Assembly: GCA_946478635.1 (NCBI GenBank)
Contig: CAMLCX010000075.1
Location: forward strand, 1-14,072
From: an uncultured Pseudomonadota bacterium
GTDB taxonomy: Bacteria > Desulfobacterota_B > Binatia > UBA9968
Direction: 5' to 3'
DNA: 14,072 nt
A program made the translations under genes and the position numbers. A model generated the notes under the pieces. It searched no databases, was not told the DNA's origin, and saw nothing but the letters and a program-made list of their open reading frames with translations. Below, piece by piece: positions 1-6,896 of the stretch (position 1 is the first letter of the stretch; each line of letters begins with the position of its first letter).

Positions 1-587
1 CGAAGGCGCCGTGGTATTTTCTCGGCTTGCAGGAAATGCTGGTTTATTTCGATCCCTGGAACGCCGGCGTCGTCTTGCCCAGTCTTATCATTGTCGGCCT
101 CATGGTGATCCCCTATATCGACATCAACCCGCGCGGCAACGGCTATTATTGTTTCAAAGATCGGAAGTGGGAGATCCTGACGTTCTTTTTCGGTTTTCAC
201 ATTCTGTGGATCACCATGATTATCATCGGAACGTTCTTCCGTGGTCCCGGCTGGAACCTTTTTTGGCCGTGGCAGAGGTGGGATGCGCACAAGGTCGTAG
301 CGCTTACGAATGTCGATCTGCCGTATCTCGTTGGCTTTCGCGATTACTGGTTGTCGGCGGCATTCAGTCTGGTTTGCATCGGCGCTTACTTTGTTCTCGG
401 CATGATTGGCTTCTATTACTTTGTCGTCAAAGTGAAGGGCAAAGAATTTCTTGAGCGCTGGGGCATGGTTCGCTTTACCATCGCCGCCTTCTTGCTGGTT
501 TTGATGATGTCGCTTCCCGTGAAAATGTTTCTGCGCCTGGCTTTTAACGTCAAATACGTTCTGGTTACCCCCTGGATCAATATTTAA
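1..587 (+). CDS. Cytochrome b C-terminal region of a bc-type quinol oxidising complex (5' partial)
   Basis: The reading frame is open from base 3 to the TAA at 585-587, and the N-terminal part lies outside the window. The first visible residues, KAPWYFLGLQE, are the Qo-site segment of cytochrome b/b6 subunit IV-like proteins. The classical PEWY glutamate position is occupied by Pro, as in Firmicutes QcrC-type proteins. At least four hydrophobic helices follow (VVLPSLIIVGLMVIPYI; ILTFFFGFHILWITMIIIG; AAFSLVCIGAYFVLGMIGF; FTIAAFLLVLMMSLPV), so this is an integral membrane protein. The heme-b-binding four-helix half is not visible; it may be in the same chain or in a separate upstream gene. The ATG at base 27 is internal, because homology begins before it. 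The protein should oxidise quinol in the inner membrane and deliver electrons to a Rieske protein and a c-type cytochrome. The downstream octaheme cytochrome supports that role. The family call is firm; the exact complex type is inferred. Confidence 0.88.
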   Translation, partial: KAPWYFLGLQEMLVYFDPWNAGVVLPSLIIVGLMVIPYIDINPRGNGYYCFKDRKWEILTFFFGFHILWITMIIIGTFFRGPGWNLFWPWQRWDAHKVVALTNVDLPYLVGFRDYWLSAAFSLVCIGAYFVLGMIGFYYFVVKVKGKEFLERWGMVRFTIAAFLLVLMMSLPVKMFLRLAFNVKYVLVTPWINI

Positions 588-755
588 ATGTTTTACGTGG
601 CGAAGATTCTCCAAGCCCTGGGCCTCGCCGATATCGGCTACGCTCTGTTTGTCGGCGTCATGAGGAATTCTTCGATGGCCGAAGAGATCGTGCTTGCGCT
701 TATCGGTCTTGGGGTTTTTTCTTTGGGCCGCGCGCTTGAGCGCAAAGCAGTATAG
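588..755 (+). CDS. Small membrane protein, 55 aa, between cytochrome b and octaheme cytochrome c
   Basis: The ATG at 588 follows the TAA of the cytochrome b gene with no gap, and the frame closes with TAG at 753-755, nine bases before the next gene. The product begins MFYVAKILQALGLADIGYA and has two hydrophobic stretches, about residues 7-25 and 33-47, separated by a polar turn (MRNSSMAEE). It ends in a basic tail (GRALERKAV). This fits a two-helix membrane protein with no cysteine and no cofactor motif. No strong Shine-Dalgarno is visible, so translation is probably coupled to the upstream gene. The position suggests a small accessory subunit of the bc-type complex, comparable in size to the small Pet or Qcr subunits, but I recognise no named family. 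The tight packing on both sides is the main evidence that it is real. Confidence 0.7.
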   Translation: MFYVAKILQALGLADIGYALFVGVMRNSSMAEEIVLALIGLGVFSLGRALERKAV

Positions 756-764
756 GGAGTAGGG

Positions 765-3458
765 ATGGCGGAGCGAGGAATCGACCAAAAAGAGGAAACA
801 AAATCCTACGGCAGCGTTTTCGTGATCGGCGTCGCTCTGCTCGTGGCATTGTCGTTTTGGGCTTTCTGGGATGACAATTTCACCCGCCGTCCCTGGAAAA
901 GCGTGCAGGCGAATTTCTACCGGCTCGATTACAACAAGGCGACAGCGGCGTACGACGAAGAAGACAAAAAGCTCCAGGCCGACGCCAATTATCAGGATCT
1001 CTCGAAGAAGCTCGCGGCGTTCCGCGAGAGCCTCGCAAGCGGTGAGCTAGGCAAAAAGCTGAAGAGTCTGGAGGCCGAAGAGGCGCGCGCGACGGTCAAG
1101 TTTCAGGAGATCGATCAAAAGGTCAAGGACGTGAAGAGCGAGCTCGAAGAAGCCTGGTACGAGCATGATCACGCCGTTCAGCAGAAACGCGATCCCAAAC
1201 CCTATCTGGACGAAATCGCCGAGCTCGACAAGCGCAAAGCGGAGTTGGAAAAACAACTCGAACCGGCGCGCGTGAAACGCAATCAGCTCAAAGATGAGAT
1301 AAAAAAGATCCAATCGGGCGGCAAGCAGATTGAGGACGAACTCACCAAGCTGGCGGCTGAACGCGATAAGTGGATCCGGGTGATGGAGAACACCTCGTTC
1401 AAGCTTGGTCCTTTCTCTTTCTACAAGATTCCCAAGATTCAACAGGTCTCGCTCGATGAGTTCGACCGGAACCGTTTCGATCAGCCGGTGGCGCGCGTCG
1501 ATCGTTGCCAGACTTGCCATCTCGCAATTAACCGACCGGGATTCGAAAAAGAGCCGCATCCGTTCAGAACTCATCCGCGGCGCGAAGTGCTGTTGGCGGA
1601 TAACGCTCATCCGCCTGGTAAATTCGGATGCACCGGCTGCCACGAAGGCCAGGGCATGGCTGTGAATAGCATCAAACAGGCGCACGGCGAAGTTCATTTG
1701 TGGGAATTTCCGTTGTTGCGCGGCGCCAAGGCCCAATCGAGCTGCACGTCCTGCCATCTGGACGTACAGAAATTTGCCCAGGACGCGCCATTGCTTTCCG
1801 AGGGCCAAAGACTTTTTGAGCAAATGGGTTGCACGGGCTGCCATCTCGTCAGAGGCTACGAAAATATTCCGAAGATCGCGCCCAGCCTGATGAAGATCAG
1901 CGCCAAGGTCGACCCGAGCTGGATGGTGCGCTGGATCGAGAGCCCCCATAAATTCCGGCCGCGCACGCGCATGCCGAATTTCGAGCTCAAGCCGCAGGAT
2001 GCTGTGGCGATCGCCTCCTATATTTGGTCCCAATCCAAGGAAGATGGCGACAAGTGGACACAAGAACATCCGATGCCCGCGAACGTCCGCGAAGGCGACG
2101 CCACTGCCGCGGCGCGCGGCAAGCAACTCGTCGAAACCATCGGTTGCAAGGGCTGCCACGGCTTTGCCGAAGGCGAATTTTCAACTCCGCTCGGCAAGGA
2201 AAAAGACATCGTACCGAACTTAAAAGACATTGCCGCCAAGACCGGTCCGCAATGGATTTACCATTGGATCAAAAACCCGCGCGGTTTTTCACCCGAAACA
2301 CGCATGCCGAGCTTGCGTTTGTCGGATGATGAAGCCGGGGCAATCACGACCTACTTGATGACGCTCGGCGCAAAAGCGGATCAGATGGCCGGGATCGAAG
2401 AGAAATTTGCCGATCCCGCCAACATCAAACGCGGCGAATCGCTGGTACGGCGCTGGGGTTGCTTCGGCTGCCACGACATCAAGGGCATGGAAAAAGAGTC
2501 GCGCGTCGGCGCCGAGCTCACCACTTTCGGATCGAAAACAGTCGAAGAGCTTTTTTTCGGCAATAGGACGGATATCAAGTATACGTGGGATGACTGGACC
2601 TATAACAAACTTAAAACGCCGCGGGGCTACGCCACCGAACGCATTGAACAACTGATGCCTCAGTTCAACTTGGCCGATGAAGACATCAAATCTTTGCGCA
2701 CCCTGCTCAGCGGTTTCCGCGAACGCAAGGTTGGCCAGCGCTACCTGGCGGACCAGGGGCTACGTGTGCAGCAGGTTGTTGAGGGTCGCCGCTTGATGCA
2801 GCAGTATAATTGTGTAGGCTGTCATGAGATCGAGAATCGCGGCGGGTTCATCAGAAAGTACTATCAAGAGAATCCAACCTTGGCGCCGCCGATACTCAAC
2901 GGTGAAGGCGAGAAAGTCCAATCGGATTGGTTTTTTGGCTTTTTGAAAGCGCCGGTTCCGATTCGACCTTGGTTGGGAATTCGTATGCCGACGTTCGGTT
3001 TGTCCGATGATCACACAAATCAATTGATCAATTTTTTCAATGGGCTTTCTAAAGTCGAGATTCCGTTCGTCTATATCGACGACAAGAAAATTCCGCCCGA
3101 CCATCTCGATGCGGCAAGGCAGCTTGTCGGGAAGGATTACTTCAATTGTTTTAGCTGTCACCAGCAGGGGGATAAAAAACCGGAGGGCCCGGTTGACGGT
3201 TGGGCGCCGGATCTGACATTGGCGCGCCAACGGCTCAACCCGACCTGGATCCTTAAATGGTTAAGAGACCCGCAAAAAGTTCAACCGGGGACGAAAATGC
3301 CGTCATTTTATCCCGGTGGTCCGGATAACATCCTCGGCGGCAAAGAAGACTTACAGATCGAGGCGTTGCGAGACTATTTGTTGAGCATCGGTCGCGGCGC
3401 TTCGACGTTGGCACCCGCCGCTCCGGCCGCCGTAGCCAAGGCAAAGGCTGCAAAATAG
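765..3458 (+). CDS. Membrane-anchored octaheme c-type cytochrome with coiled-coil stalk
   Basis: This 897-residue protein has an N-terminal uncleaved anchor helix (about residues 16-36). A long charged, heptad-like coiled coil follows (about 60-205, rich in E, K, L and A). The periplasmic heme region has eight CxxCH motifs: CQTCH 248, CTGCH 289, CTSCH 327, CTGCH 356, CKGCH 461, CFGCH 566, CVGCH 683 and CFSCH 795. The first three are closely packed, like a small multiheme domain. The last five head separate monoheme cytochrome c-like domains, each followed by a Met-Pro pair that could supply the distal ligand (M403, M514, M631, M741, M845). The modules at hemes 4, 5 and 8 share a W-W-P-TRMP/TKMP pattern and look like internal duplicates. 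The tail is Ala/Pro/Lys rich. The start has an AGGGAG ribosome site at 754-759. Its place behind cytochrome b suggests it replaces the cytochrome c1 or c subunit and carries electrons away from the complex. The electron acceptor is unknown. Confidence 0.9.
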   Translation: MAERGIDQKEETKSYGSVFVIGVALLVALSFWAFWDDNFTRRPWKSVQANFYRLDYNKATAAYDEEDKKLQADANYQDLSKKLAAFRESLASGELGKKLKSLEAEEARATVKFQEIDQKVKDVKSELEEAWYEHDHAVQQKRDPKPYLDEIAELDKRKAELEKQLEPARVKRNQLKDEIKKIQSGGKQIEDELTKLAAERDKWIRVMENTSFKLGPFSFYKIPKIQQVSLDEFDRNRFDQPVARVDRCQTCHLAINRPGFEKEPHPFRTHPRREVLLADNAHPPGKFGCTGCHEGQGMAVNSIKQAHGEVHLWEFPLLRGAKAQSSCTSCHLDVQKFAQDAPLLSEGQRLFEQMGCTGCHLVRGYENIPKIAPSLMKISAKVDPSWMVRWIESPHKFRPRTRMPNFELKPQDAVAIASYIWSQSKEDGDKWTQEHPMPANVREGDATAAARGKQLVETIGCKGCHGFAEGEFSTPLGKEKDIVPNLKDIAAKTGPQWIYHWIKNPRGFSPETRMPSLRLSDDEAGAITTYLMTLGAKADQMAGIEEKFADPANIKRGESLVRRWGCFGCHDIKGMEKESRVGAELTTFGSKTVEELFFGNRTDIKYTWDDWTYNKLKTPRGYATERIEQLMPQFNLADEDIKSLRTLLSGFRERKVGQRYLADQGLRVQQVVEGRRLMQQYNCVGCHEIENRGGFIRKYYQENPTLAPPILNGEGEKVQSDWFFGFLKAPVPIRPWLGIRMPTFGLSDDHTNQLINFFNGLSKVEIPFVYIDDKKIPPDHLDAARQLVGKDYFNCFSCHQQGDKKPEGPVDGWAPDLTLARQRLNPTWILKWLRDPQKVQPGTKMPSFYPGGPDNILGGKEDLQIEALRDYLLSIGRGASTLAPAAPAAVAKAKAAK

Positions 3459-3499
3459 TGAATAATGGACGCCCGGGCGCGTCAATATAATTGATAGCG

Positions 3500-3506
3500 A
3501 AGGAGG
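3500..3506 (+). promoter_or_regulatory. Strong Shine-Dalgarno for the cupredoxin gene
   Basis: AAGGAGG lies six bases upstream of the ATG at 3513, a near-perfect anti-16S match. It is much stronger than the sites of the upstream genes in the module. This fixes the start and suggests the copper protein is made in higher amounts than the membrane subunits. Confidence 0.75.
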
Positions 3507-3512
3507 AAAGTT

Positions 3513-4226
3513 ATGAAAAATCTGAGCTTTTTGATTTTATCAACGGCCCTCATGGCCATCCCGGTGACCGGCATGGCAGCCTACCAAGGGGGCGATGTGA
3601 AAGACGGGGGAACGATTTCCGGAACGGTTAAGTTCAAGGGCACCGCGCCGGCTCCAAAAAAATTGGATATTGGTAAAGATAAGGAAGTTTGTGGAAAATC
3701 TCCCAAAACGGACCCCACTCTGATCGTTAATAACGGGAATTTGGCAAACGCCGTTGTCACCGTTACCGATATTCAAAAGGGCAAGAAAATCGAAGTTAAG
3801 AAGGTGACATTGGACCAGAACGGCTGCGAATATCATCCACACGTGCTGGCTTTTCCGGCCGGCACCTCGGTGGAAATATTGAACCCGGATGGCATTCTTC
3901 ATAACATTCACTCCTACAGCAAGGTTAACAGCCCGTTCAACCAGGCTCAGCCGAAGTTCAAGAAAACTTTGGATATAAAAATCGCCAAACCGGAAGTTAT
4001 CGAAGTGAAGTGCGATGTTCATGGTTGGATGCACGGCTGGCTGGTGGCGACCGAGAATCCATACTTTGCCGTGACGGATAACTCGGGCAGCTTCAAACTC
4101 ACCGACGTTCCGGCTGGAAGCTACACGGTCGAAGTTTGGCACGAAAAGCTTGGTAAGAGCACGCAGAAGGTTACTGTTAAGGCGAAGGAAGACGCCAAGG
4201 TAAATTTCGAAATCGCAGGCAAATAA
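3513..4226 (+). CDS. Secreted cupredoxin with amicyanin-type copper loop and carboxypeptidase-regulatory-like domain
   Basis: The 237-residue product starts with a signal peptide (MKNLSFLILSTALMAIPVTG, then MAA), with cleavage likely around residue 23. A beta-rich domain follows, with Cys60 and Cys105 that could form a disulfide. The cupredoxin part carries a His pair in LHNIHSY (H130, H133) and then C167-D-V-H170-G-W-M173. This is the C-x2-H-x2-M spacing of the short amicyanin-type type-1 copper loop. From about residue 184 the sequence FAVTDNSGSFKLTDVPAGSY is typical of carboxypeptidase regulatory-like beta-sandwich domains. The gene lies 54 bases after the octaheme cytochrome on the same strand and ahead of a strong terminator, so it is probably the last gene of the module. 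A soluble periplasmic electron carrier taking electrons from the octaheme protein is the natural inference. A structural or copper-handling role remains possible. Confidence 0.82.
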   Translation: MKNLSFLILSTALMAIPVTGMAAYQGGDVKDGGTISGTVKFKGTAPAPKKLDIGKDKEVCGKSPKTDPTLIVNNGNLANAVVTVTDIQKGKKIEVKKVTLDQNGCEYHPHVLAFPAGTSVEILNPDGILHNIHSYSKVNSPFNQAQPKFKKTLDIKIAKPEVIEVKCDVHGWMHGWLVATENPYFAVTDNSGSFKLTDVPAGSYTVEVWHEKLGKSTQKVTVKAKEDAKVNFEIAGK

Positions 4227-4245
4227 TTTCCGATTGGACCATTTG

Positions 4246-4285
4246 AAAAAGAAGGCGTCCGGGTTTATCCGGGCGCCTTCTTTTT
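4246..4285. terminator. Bidirectional intrinsic terminator between convergent genes
   Basis: GAAGGCGTCCGG (4251-4262) pairs with CCGGGCGCCTTC (4269-4280), with one G-T wobble and a six-base loop. A T-run follows at 4281-4285, and an A-run at 4246-4250 serves as the T-run on the minus strand. It can therefore end both the cupredoxin transcript and the converging aldolase transcript. Confidence 0.88.
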
Positions 4286-4311
4286 AATAGCCGTCGATGC
4301 CGGACGCATCG

Positions 4312-5001
4312 TCATTCCTTGGCCTTTTCAGCGCTGTGCTTGAAAAAATTCCACGCCCGCTCCAGATCTACCGGCGGTAATGCCTCGATCTGACGCCGTT
4401 TGGATTCATCGAGGGTAAGAGCCATTGGTTTACCGATCTGCAGCGCACCGAAAAGAATTTCCGCTGCTTCCTCCAAATAGATTGCCATCATGACGGCTTC
4501 GGCAATCGTTCTTCCGACCGTGACCTGGCCATTGCCGCGCAGAAGAATCGCCGGCTTGTGTCCCAGCGCCTGAACCACTTCGTTGCCCAATCTTTCAGTC
4601 GTTATGAGATCCGGCGTGTGAAAGACCGGCACGCCACCGGCAAAAAAACTGCCGTGATTGTGGACAGGCTCGAGTTTCCGGTCGGTCACCGAAAACATAT
4701 TCGCTACACGAGCGTGAATTCGAGTTACCCCATGAACCCGCAGGTTGGACTTCATAATCGCGGTGTGGAGCCAGGCTTCAGCCGGGGGCTCGCGATCCCC
4801 CTCGACCACTTCCCCTTTGAAATTGAGAGTTAGCAAGTCGGCTTCCTCCACCAAAACCAGGCTGATTCGCGGGGTTGTAAGAAAAAGCTCGGTGTTGGGG
4901 ATGCGCGCACTGACATGGCCGAAGCCTTCAACGAGTTTTTTCATGGAAAGAATTCGGCATGCGCTGACAATATCCCTTTTTAAATCGCCGTTGGTTTCCA
5001 T
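4312..5001 (-). CDS. Class II aldolase/adducin-fold protein with altered metal site
   Basis: The 229-residue product matches the class II aldolase/adducin family in length and layout. It has GFGHVSAR near residue 27, PPAEAWLH at 72-79 with Glu75 in the place of the catalytic acid, an I-H-A-R segment at 95-98, PVHNHGSFFAG at 112-122, and LLRGNGQVTVG at 153-163. Family members normally bind a divalent metal with an H-x-H pair and a later His in an N-H-G or G-H-G motif. They catalyse aldol cleavage, epimerisation or decarboxylation of sugar or hydroxy acids. Here the first His of the pair appears to be Arg94 and the third-ligand position reads G-N-G (Asn158), so two ligands look replaced. H114 and H116 might contribute instead. 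An AAAGGAG ribosome site precedes the ATG at 5001. The substrate cannot be told. The gene converges on the cupredoxin gene and diverges from the 89-residue gene, so it is probably transcribed alone. Confidence 0.82.
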   Translation of the reverse strand: METNGDLKRDIVSACRILSMKKLVEGFGHVSARIPNTELFLTTPRISLVLVEEADLLTLNFKGEVVEGDREPPAEAWLHTAIMKSNLRVHGVTRIHARVANMFSVTDRKLEPVHNHGSFFAGGVPVFHTPDLITTERLGNEVVQALGHKPAILLRGNGQVTVGRTIAEAVMMAIYLEEAAEILFGALQIGKPMALTLDESKRRQIEALPPVDLERAWNFFKHSAEKAKE

Positions 5002-5014
5002 CCCTAGCCGCTCC

Positions 5015-5043
5015 TTTCAAACGGATTATTTTTGCGCTATATT
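5015..5043 (+). promoter_or_regulatory. Possible sigma-70-like promoter in divergent intergenic region
   Basis: TATATT at 5038-5043 is a good -10 match. TTTCAA at 5015-5020 is a weak -35, with a 17-base spacer. It sits in the AT-rich 77-base gap between the divergent aldolase and 89-residue genes and would start transcription about 30 bases before the latter. The minus-strand promoter for the aldolase must share this gap. Confidence 0.35.
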
Positions 5044-5078
5044 ACGTTCTTCTTAAACCGGGACAATCCGAGTCCGTT

Positions 5079-5348
5079 ATGAAAATCAAAGTCGAATCCC
5101 AAGCCGACTCCAAAGGACAAGAAAGTCCTACCCGTTTTACGCTCGGATCGCGAACAATTGAAGTGGAAGCCTGCGTCGATCGCTGGCATGGCGAGTTGGC
5201 GTGCTACTATCGGGTGCTCGGGAGCGATGAGAATTCCTACATCTTGAAGGGTCCTCTCGGAGACGGTTCCTGGGAGTTGGTCTCGTTCACGCACAAAGAT
5301 TCCCGCGGCACCGAACTGGAATACGAAGGCAAAAGGGAGCTCCAGTAA
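5079..5348 (+). CDS. Small conserved-looking beta-rich protein of unknown function, 89 aa
   Basis: The product has no signal peptide, membrane helix or cofactor motif. It alternates short beta-prone segments (RFTLGSRTIEVEACVDRW, ACYYRVLGSDENSYILKG, SWELVSFTH) with charged turns, which suggests a compact cytoplasmic beta-barrel or sandwich of about ninety residues. The pattern of LG-R-IEV, V-DRW, Y-RV, SYIL and WEL recalls small uncharacterised proteins found across many environmental bacteria, but I cannot name the family. The ribosome site before the ATG is poor. The gene is divergent from the aldolase and sits 87 bases before the reductase on the same strand, so co-transcription with it is possible unless the weak hairpin at its stop acts as a terminator. 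Confidence 0.65.
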   Translation: MKIKVESQADSKGQESPTRFTLGSRTIEVEACVDRWHGELACYYRVLGSDENSYILKGPLGDGSWELVSFTHKDSRGTELEYEGKRELQ

Positions 5349-5367
5349 CGAGTATCCCCTCGTTTTT
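5348..5367 (+). terminator. Weak possible terminator at the end of the 89-aa gene
   Basis: ACGAG (5348-5352) pairs with CTCGT (5359-5363) across a six-base loop, and a T-run follows to 5367. The stem is only five pairs and begins inside the stop codon, so it may be a weak or chance structure. Confidence 0.3.
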
Positions 5368-5435
5368 GCATTCCGTCCAATTTCACGATTCTCTCAACGG
5401 CGAGAGAAAAAATTCACGGGTACTGAGGCAGGCGT

Positions 5436-6779
5436 ATGTCGGAGCAACATTTAGTTGTCATTGTCGGCGCTGGACCGGCGGGGATTTACGGCACCCGCAA
5501 GCTGACCGAAGCGGGTCACCGGGTGGTCTTGCTTAACCGGGACATCAAGCCGGGCGGCTTGGCTGAGTATGGGATCTTTGTCGACAAGGAAAAGATGAAG
5601 ACCGGCCTGCGCAAGCAGTTCAAGCGCATTCTCGCCGACCCCAAGGTTTTTTATCTGGGCCACGTCAAGGTGGGCCAAAATCAGGCCGTGACACTGGACG
5701 ATCTCAAAAGCATGGGCTTTGGCGCGATCGTCGTCACGGCGGGCGCGCAGGGGACCAAGAAGCTCGGCATCGAAGGTGAAGACACCGTCGGTGTGTACCA
5801 CGCCAAGGACGTCGTCTATCATTACAATTCTCTGCCGCCTTTCAGCGAGCAGACTTTCGAAATCGGCAGGCGAGTCGCCATCATCGGCATGGGCAATGTC
5901 ATGGTCGATATCGCCAATTGGCTGCTCAATCTAAAAAAAATCGATCAAGTAGTCGTTGTGGCGCGGCGCGGACCGCTGGAAAAGGCCTACGACGACAACG
6001 AATTCGAGTATGTTGAACAGTATCTCGACAACGCCGACATGAAGCAGGAGATCGAGCGCATCGCACCGCAACTCACCGCGGTCGAACAAAACGTCGGCGC
6101 GATCATGGAGAAGTTTGTCAAGCAAGGCGAGCCTGCGGAAGGGCGCCGCTTGACTTTCCGCTATCTTTGCTCGCCGACAAAGGTCATCGCCAACGATCAA
6201 GGCCGGGTGGCTGCGCTGGAGGCGGAAGAGAACGTCATGATTCTTCAGGACGGCAAGACGGTTGCGAAAGGTACCGGAAAAAGCCGGCGTATCGATGTCG
6301 ATTGCGTGATCTATGCGATCGGCGATCAGGTCGATGCTTCTCTCGGCCTGCCCTTTTCCCGCGGCGCATTTGTCACGAACCCGGAGAAACTTCCCGGCGA
6401 TCCCAATCCAGCGGCCTATCAGCCCTATGATCCCGAGGCCAAGAAAGCTCTCGACGCTATCTTCGTCGCCGGGTGGTCACGCAATGCGAGCGTTGGGCTT
6501 GTCGGTGTGGCCAAACAGGATGCCGAGCGGGGCATGAGGGTTGTCAACGAGTACCTGAAGGGAAAACCGGGGCTTTCAAGCGGCGAGATGGAAGCCAAGA
6601 TCGAAGCCCTCATGGATGCTTTCAAGAAAAAAAACGCGTCGATCGTAACCAAGGAAGATATCGAGCTGCTGGAGAGCGCCGAGCAGGAAGAGGCCCGGGC
6701 GAGAAAAACCTGGGATTTTAAGTACACGAACGACGAGAAGATGCTCCAAGTGATCGCGGCGCGAAAGGCCGCGAGATAA
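5436..6779 (+). CDS. FAD/NAD(P)-dependent oxidoreductase, ferredoxin/adrenodoxin-reductase (FprA/GltD-like) type
   Basis: The 447-residue protein has an N-terminal FAD Rossmann motif (VVIVGAGPAGIYG, residues 7-19) and a GG-L-EYGI segment at 40-47 as in adrenodoxin reductase. A second nucleotide-binding motif, VAIIGMGNVMVDIANWL, spans 147-163, with ARRGP at 176-180; the two arginines there suit the 2'-phosphate of NADPH. The flavin-binding segment FVAGWSRNASVGLVGVAKQD (343-362) corresponds to the VVGW-TGVIGTNK-DA region of FprA. These features point to electron transfer between NADPH and a ferredoxin or similar small carrier in the cytoplasm. The last 65 or so residues (from about 381) form a highly charged, helical-looking tail beyond the flavoprotein core. 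No ferredoxin gene lies nearby, so the partner is unknown. The ATG has only a modest ribosome site (GAGGCAGG) but directly precedes the FAD motif. A hairpin terminator follows. Confidence 0.87.
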   Translation: MSEQHLVVIVGAGPAGIYGTRKLTEAGHRVVLLNRDIKPGGLAEYGIFVDKEKMKTGLRKQFKRILADPKVFYLGHVKVGQNQAVTLDDLKSMGFGAIVVTAGAQGTKKLGIEGEDTVGVYHAKDVVYHYNSLPPFSEQTFEIGRRVAIIGMGNVMVDIANWLLNLKKIDQVVVVARRGPLEKAYDDNEFEYVEQYLDNADMKQEIERIAPQLTAVEQNVGAIMEKFVKQGEPAEGRRLTFRYLCSPTKVIANDQGRVAALEAEENVMILQDGKTVAKGTGKSRRIDVDCVIYAIGDQVDASLGLPFSRGAFVTNPEKLPGDPNPAAYQPYDPEAKKALDAIFVAGWSRNASVGLVGVAKQDAERGMRVVNEYLKGKPGLSSGEMEAKIEALMDAFKKKNASIVTKEDIELLESAEQEEARARKTWDFKYTNDEKMLQVIAARKAAR

Positions 6780-6805
6780 ACTGAACTCGTTCAATTTTGA
6801 TCAGT

Positions 6806-6844
6806 AAGCCGGAACCGTTCACCGCATCGTTCCGGCTTTTTTTT
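6806..6844 (+). terminator. Intrinsic terminator after the flavoprotein reductase
   Basis: AAGCCGGAAC (6806-6815) pairs perfectly with GTTCCGGCTT (6829-6838) over a 13-base loop, and the T-run continues to 6844. No matching T-run exists on the other side, so it acts on the plus strand only. The rest of the 117-base gap before the SDR stop holds nothing I can identify. Confidence 0.88.
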
Positions 6845-6896
6845 CGCGCCAAGTCTCTTGCGGCAGATCCTTCATTTGCCCGCGCGCGGATGCCCT

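Noticed and set aside
1047..2159. Long open frame (370 codons) on the minus strand opposite the octaheme cytochrome
   Set aside because: It is the antisense shadow of a gene with eight CxxCH motifs, has no recognisable protein motif, and arises from codon bias.
3468..3483. Short inverted repeat GACGC/GCGTC between the octaheme and cupredoxin genes
   Set aside because: Only five pairs and no T-run; too weak to call a terminator or attenuator.
3540..4142. 200-codon minus-strand frame opposite the cupredoxin gene
   Set aside because: No ribosome site or domain, while the plus strand has a signal peptide, copper ligands and a strong ribosome site.
5389..5408. Hairpin TTCTCTC/GAGAGAA before the reductase gene
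   Set aside because: It is followed by an A-run rather than a T-run, so it is not a terminator; an operator role cannot be shown.
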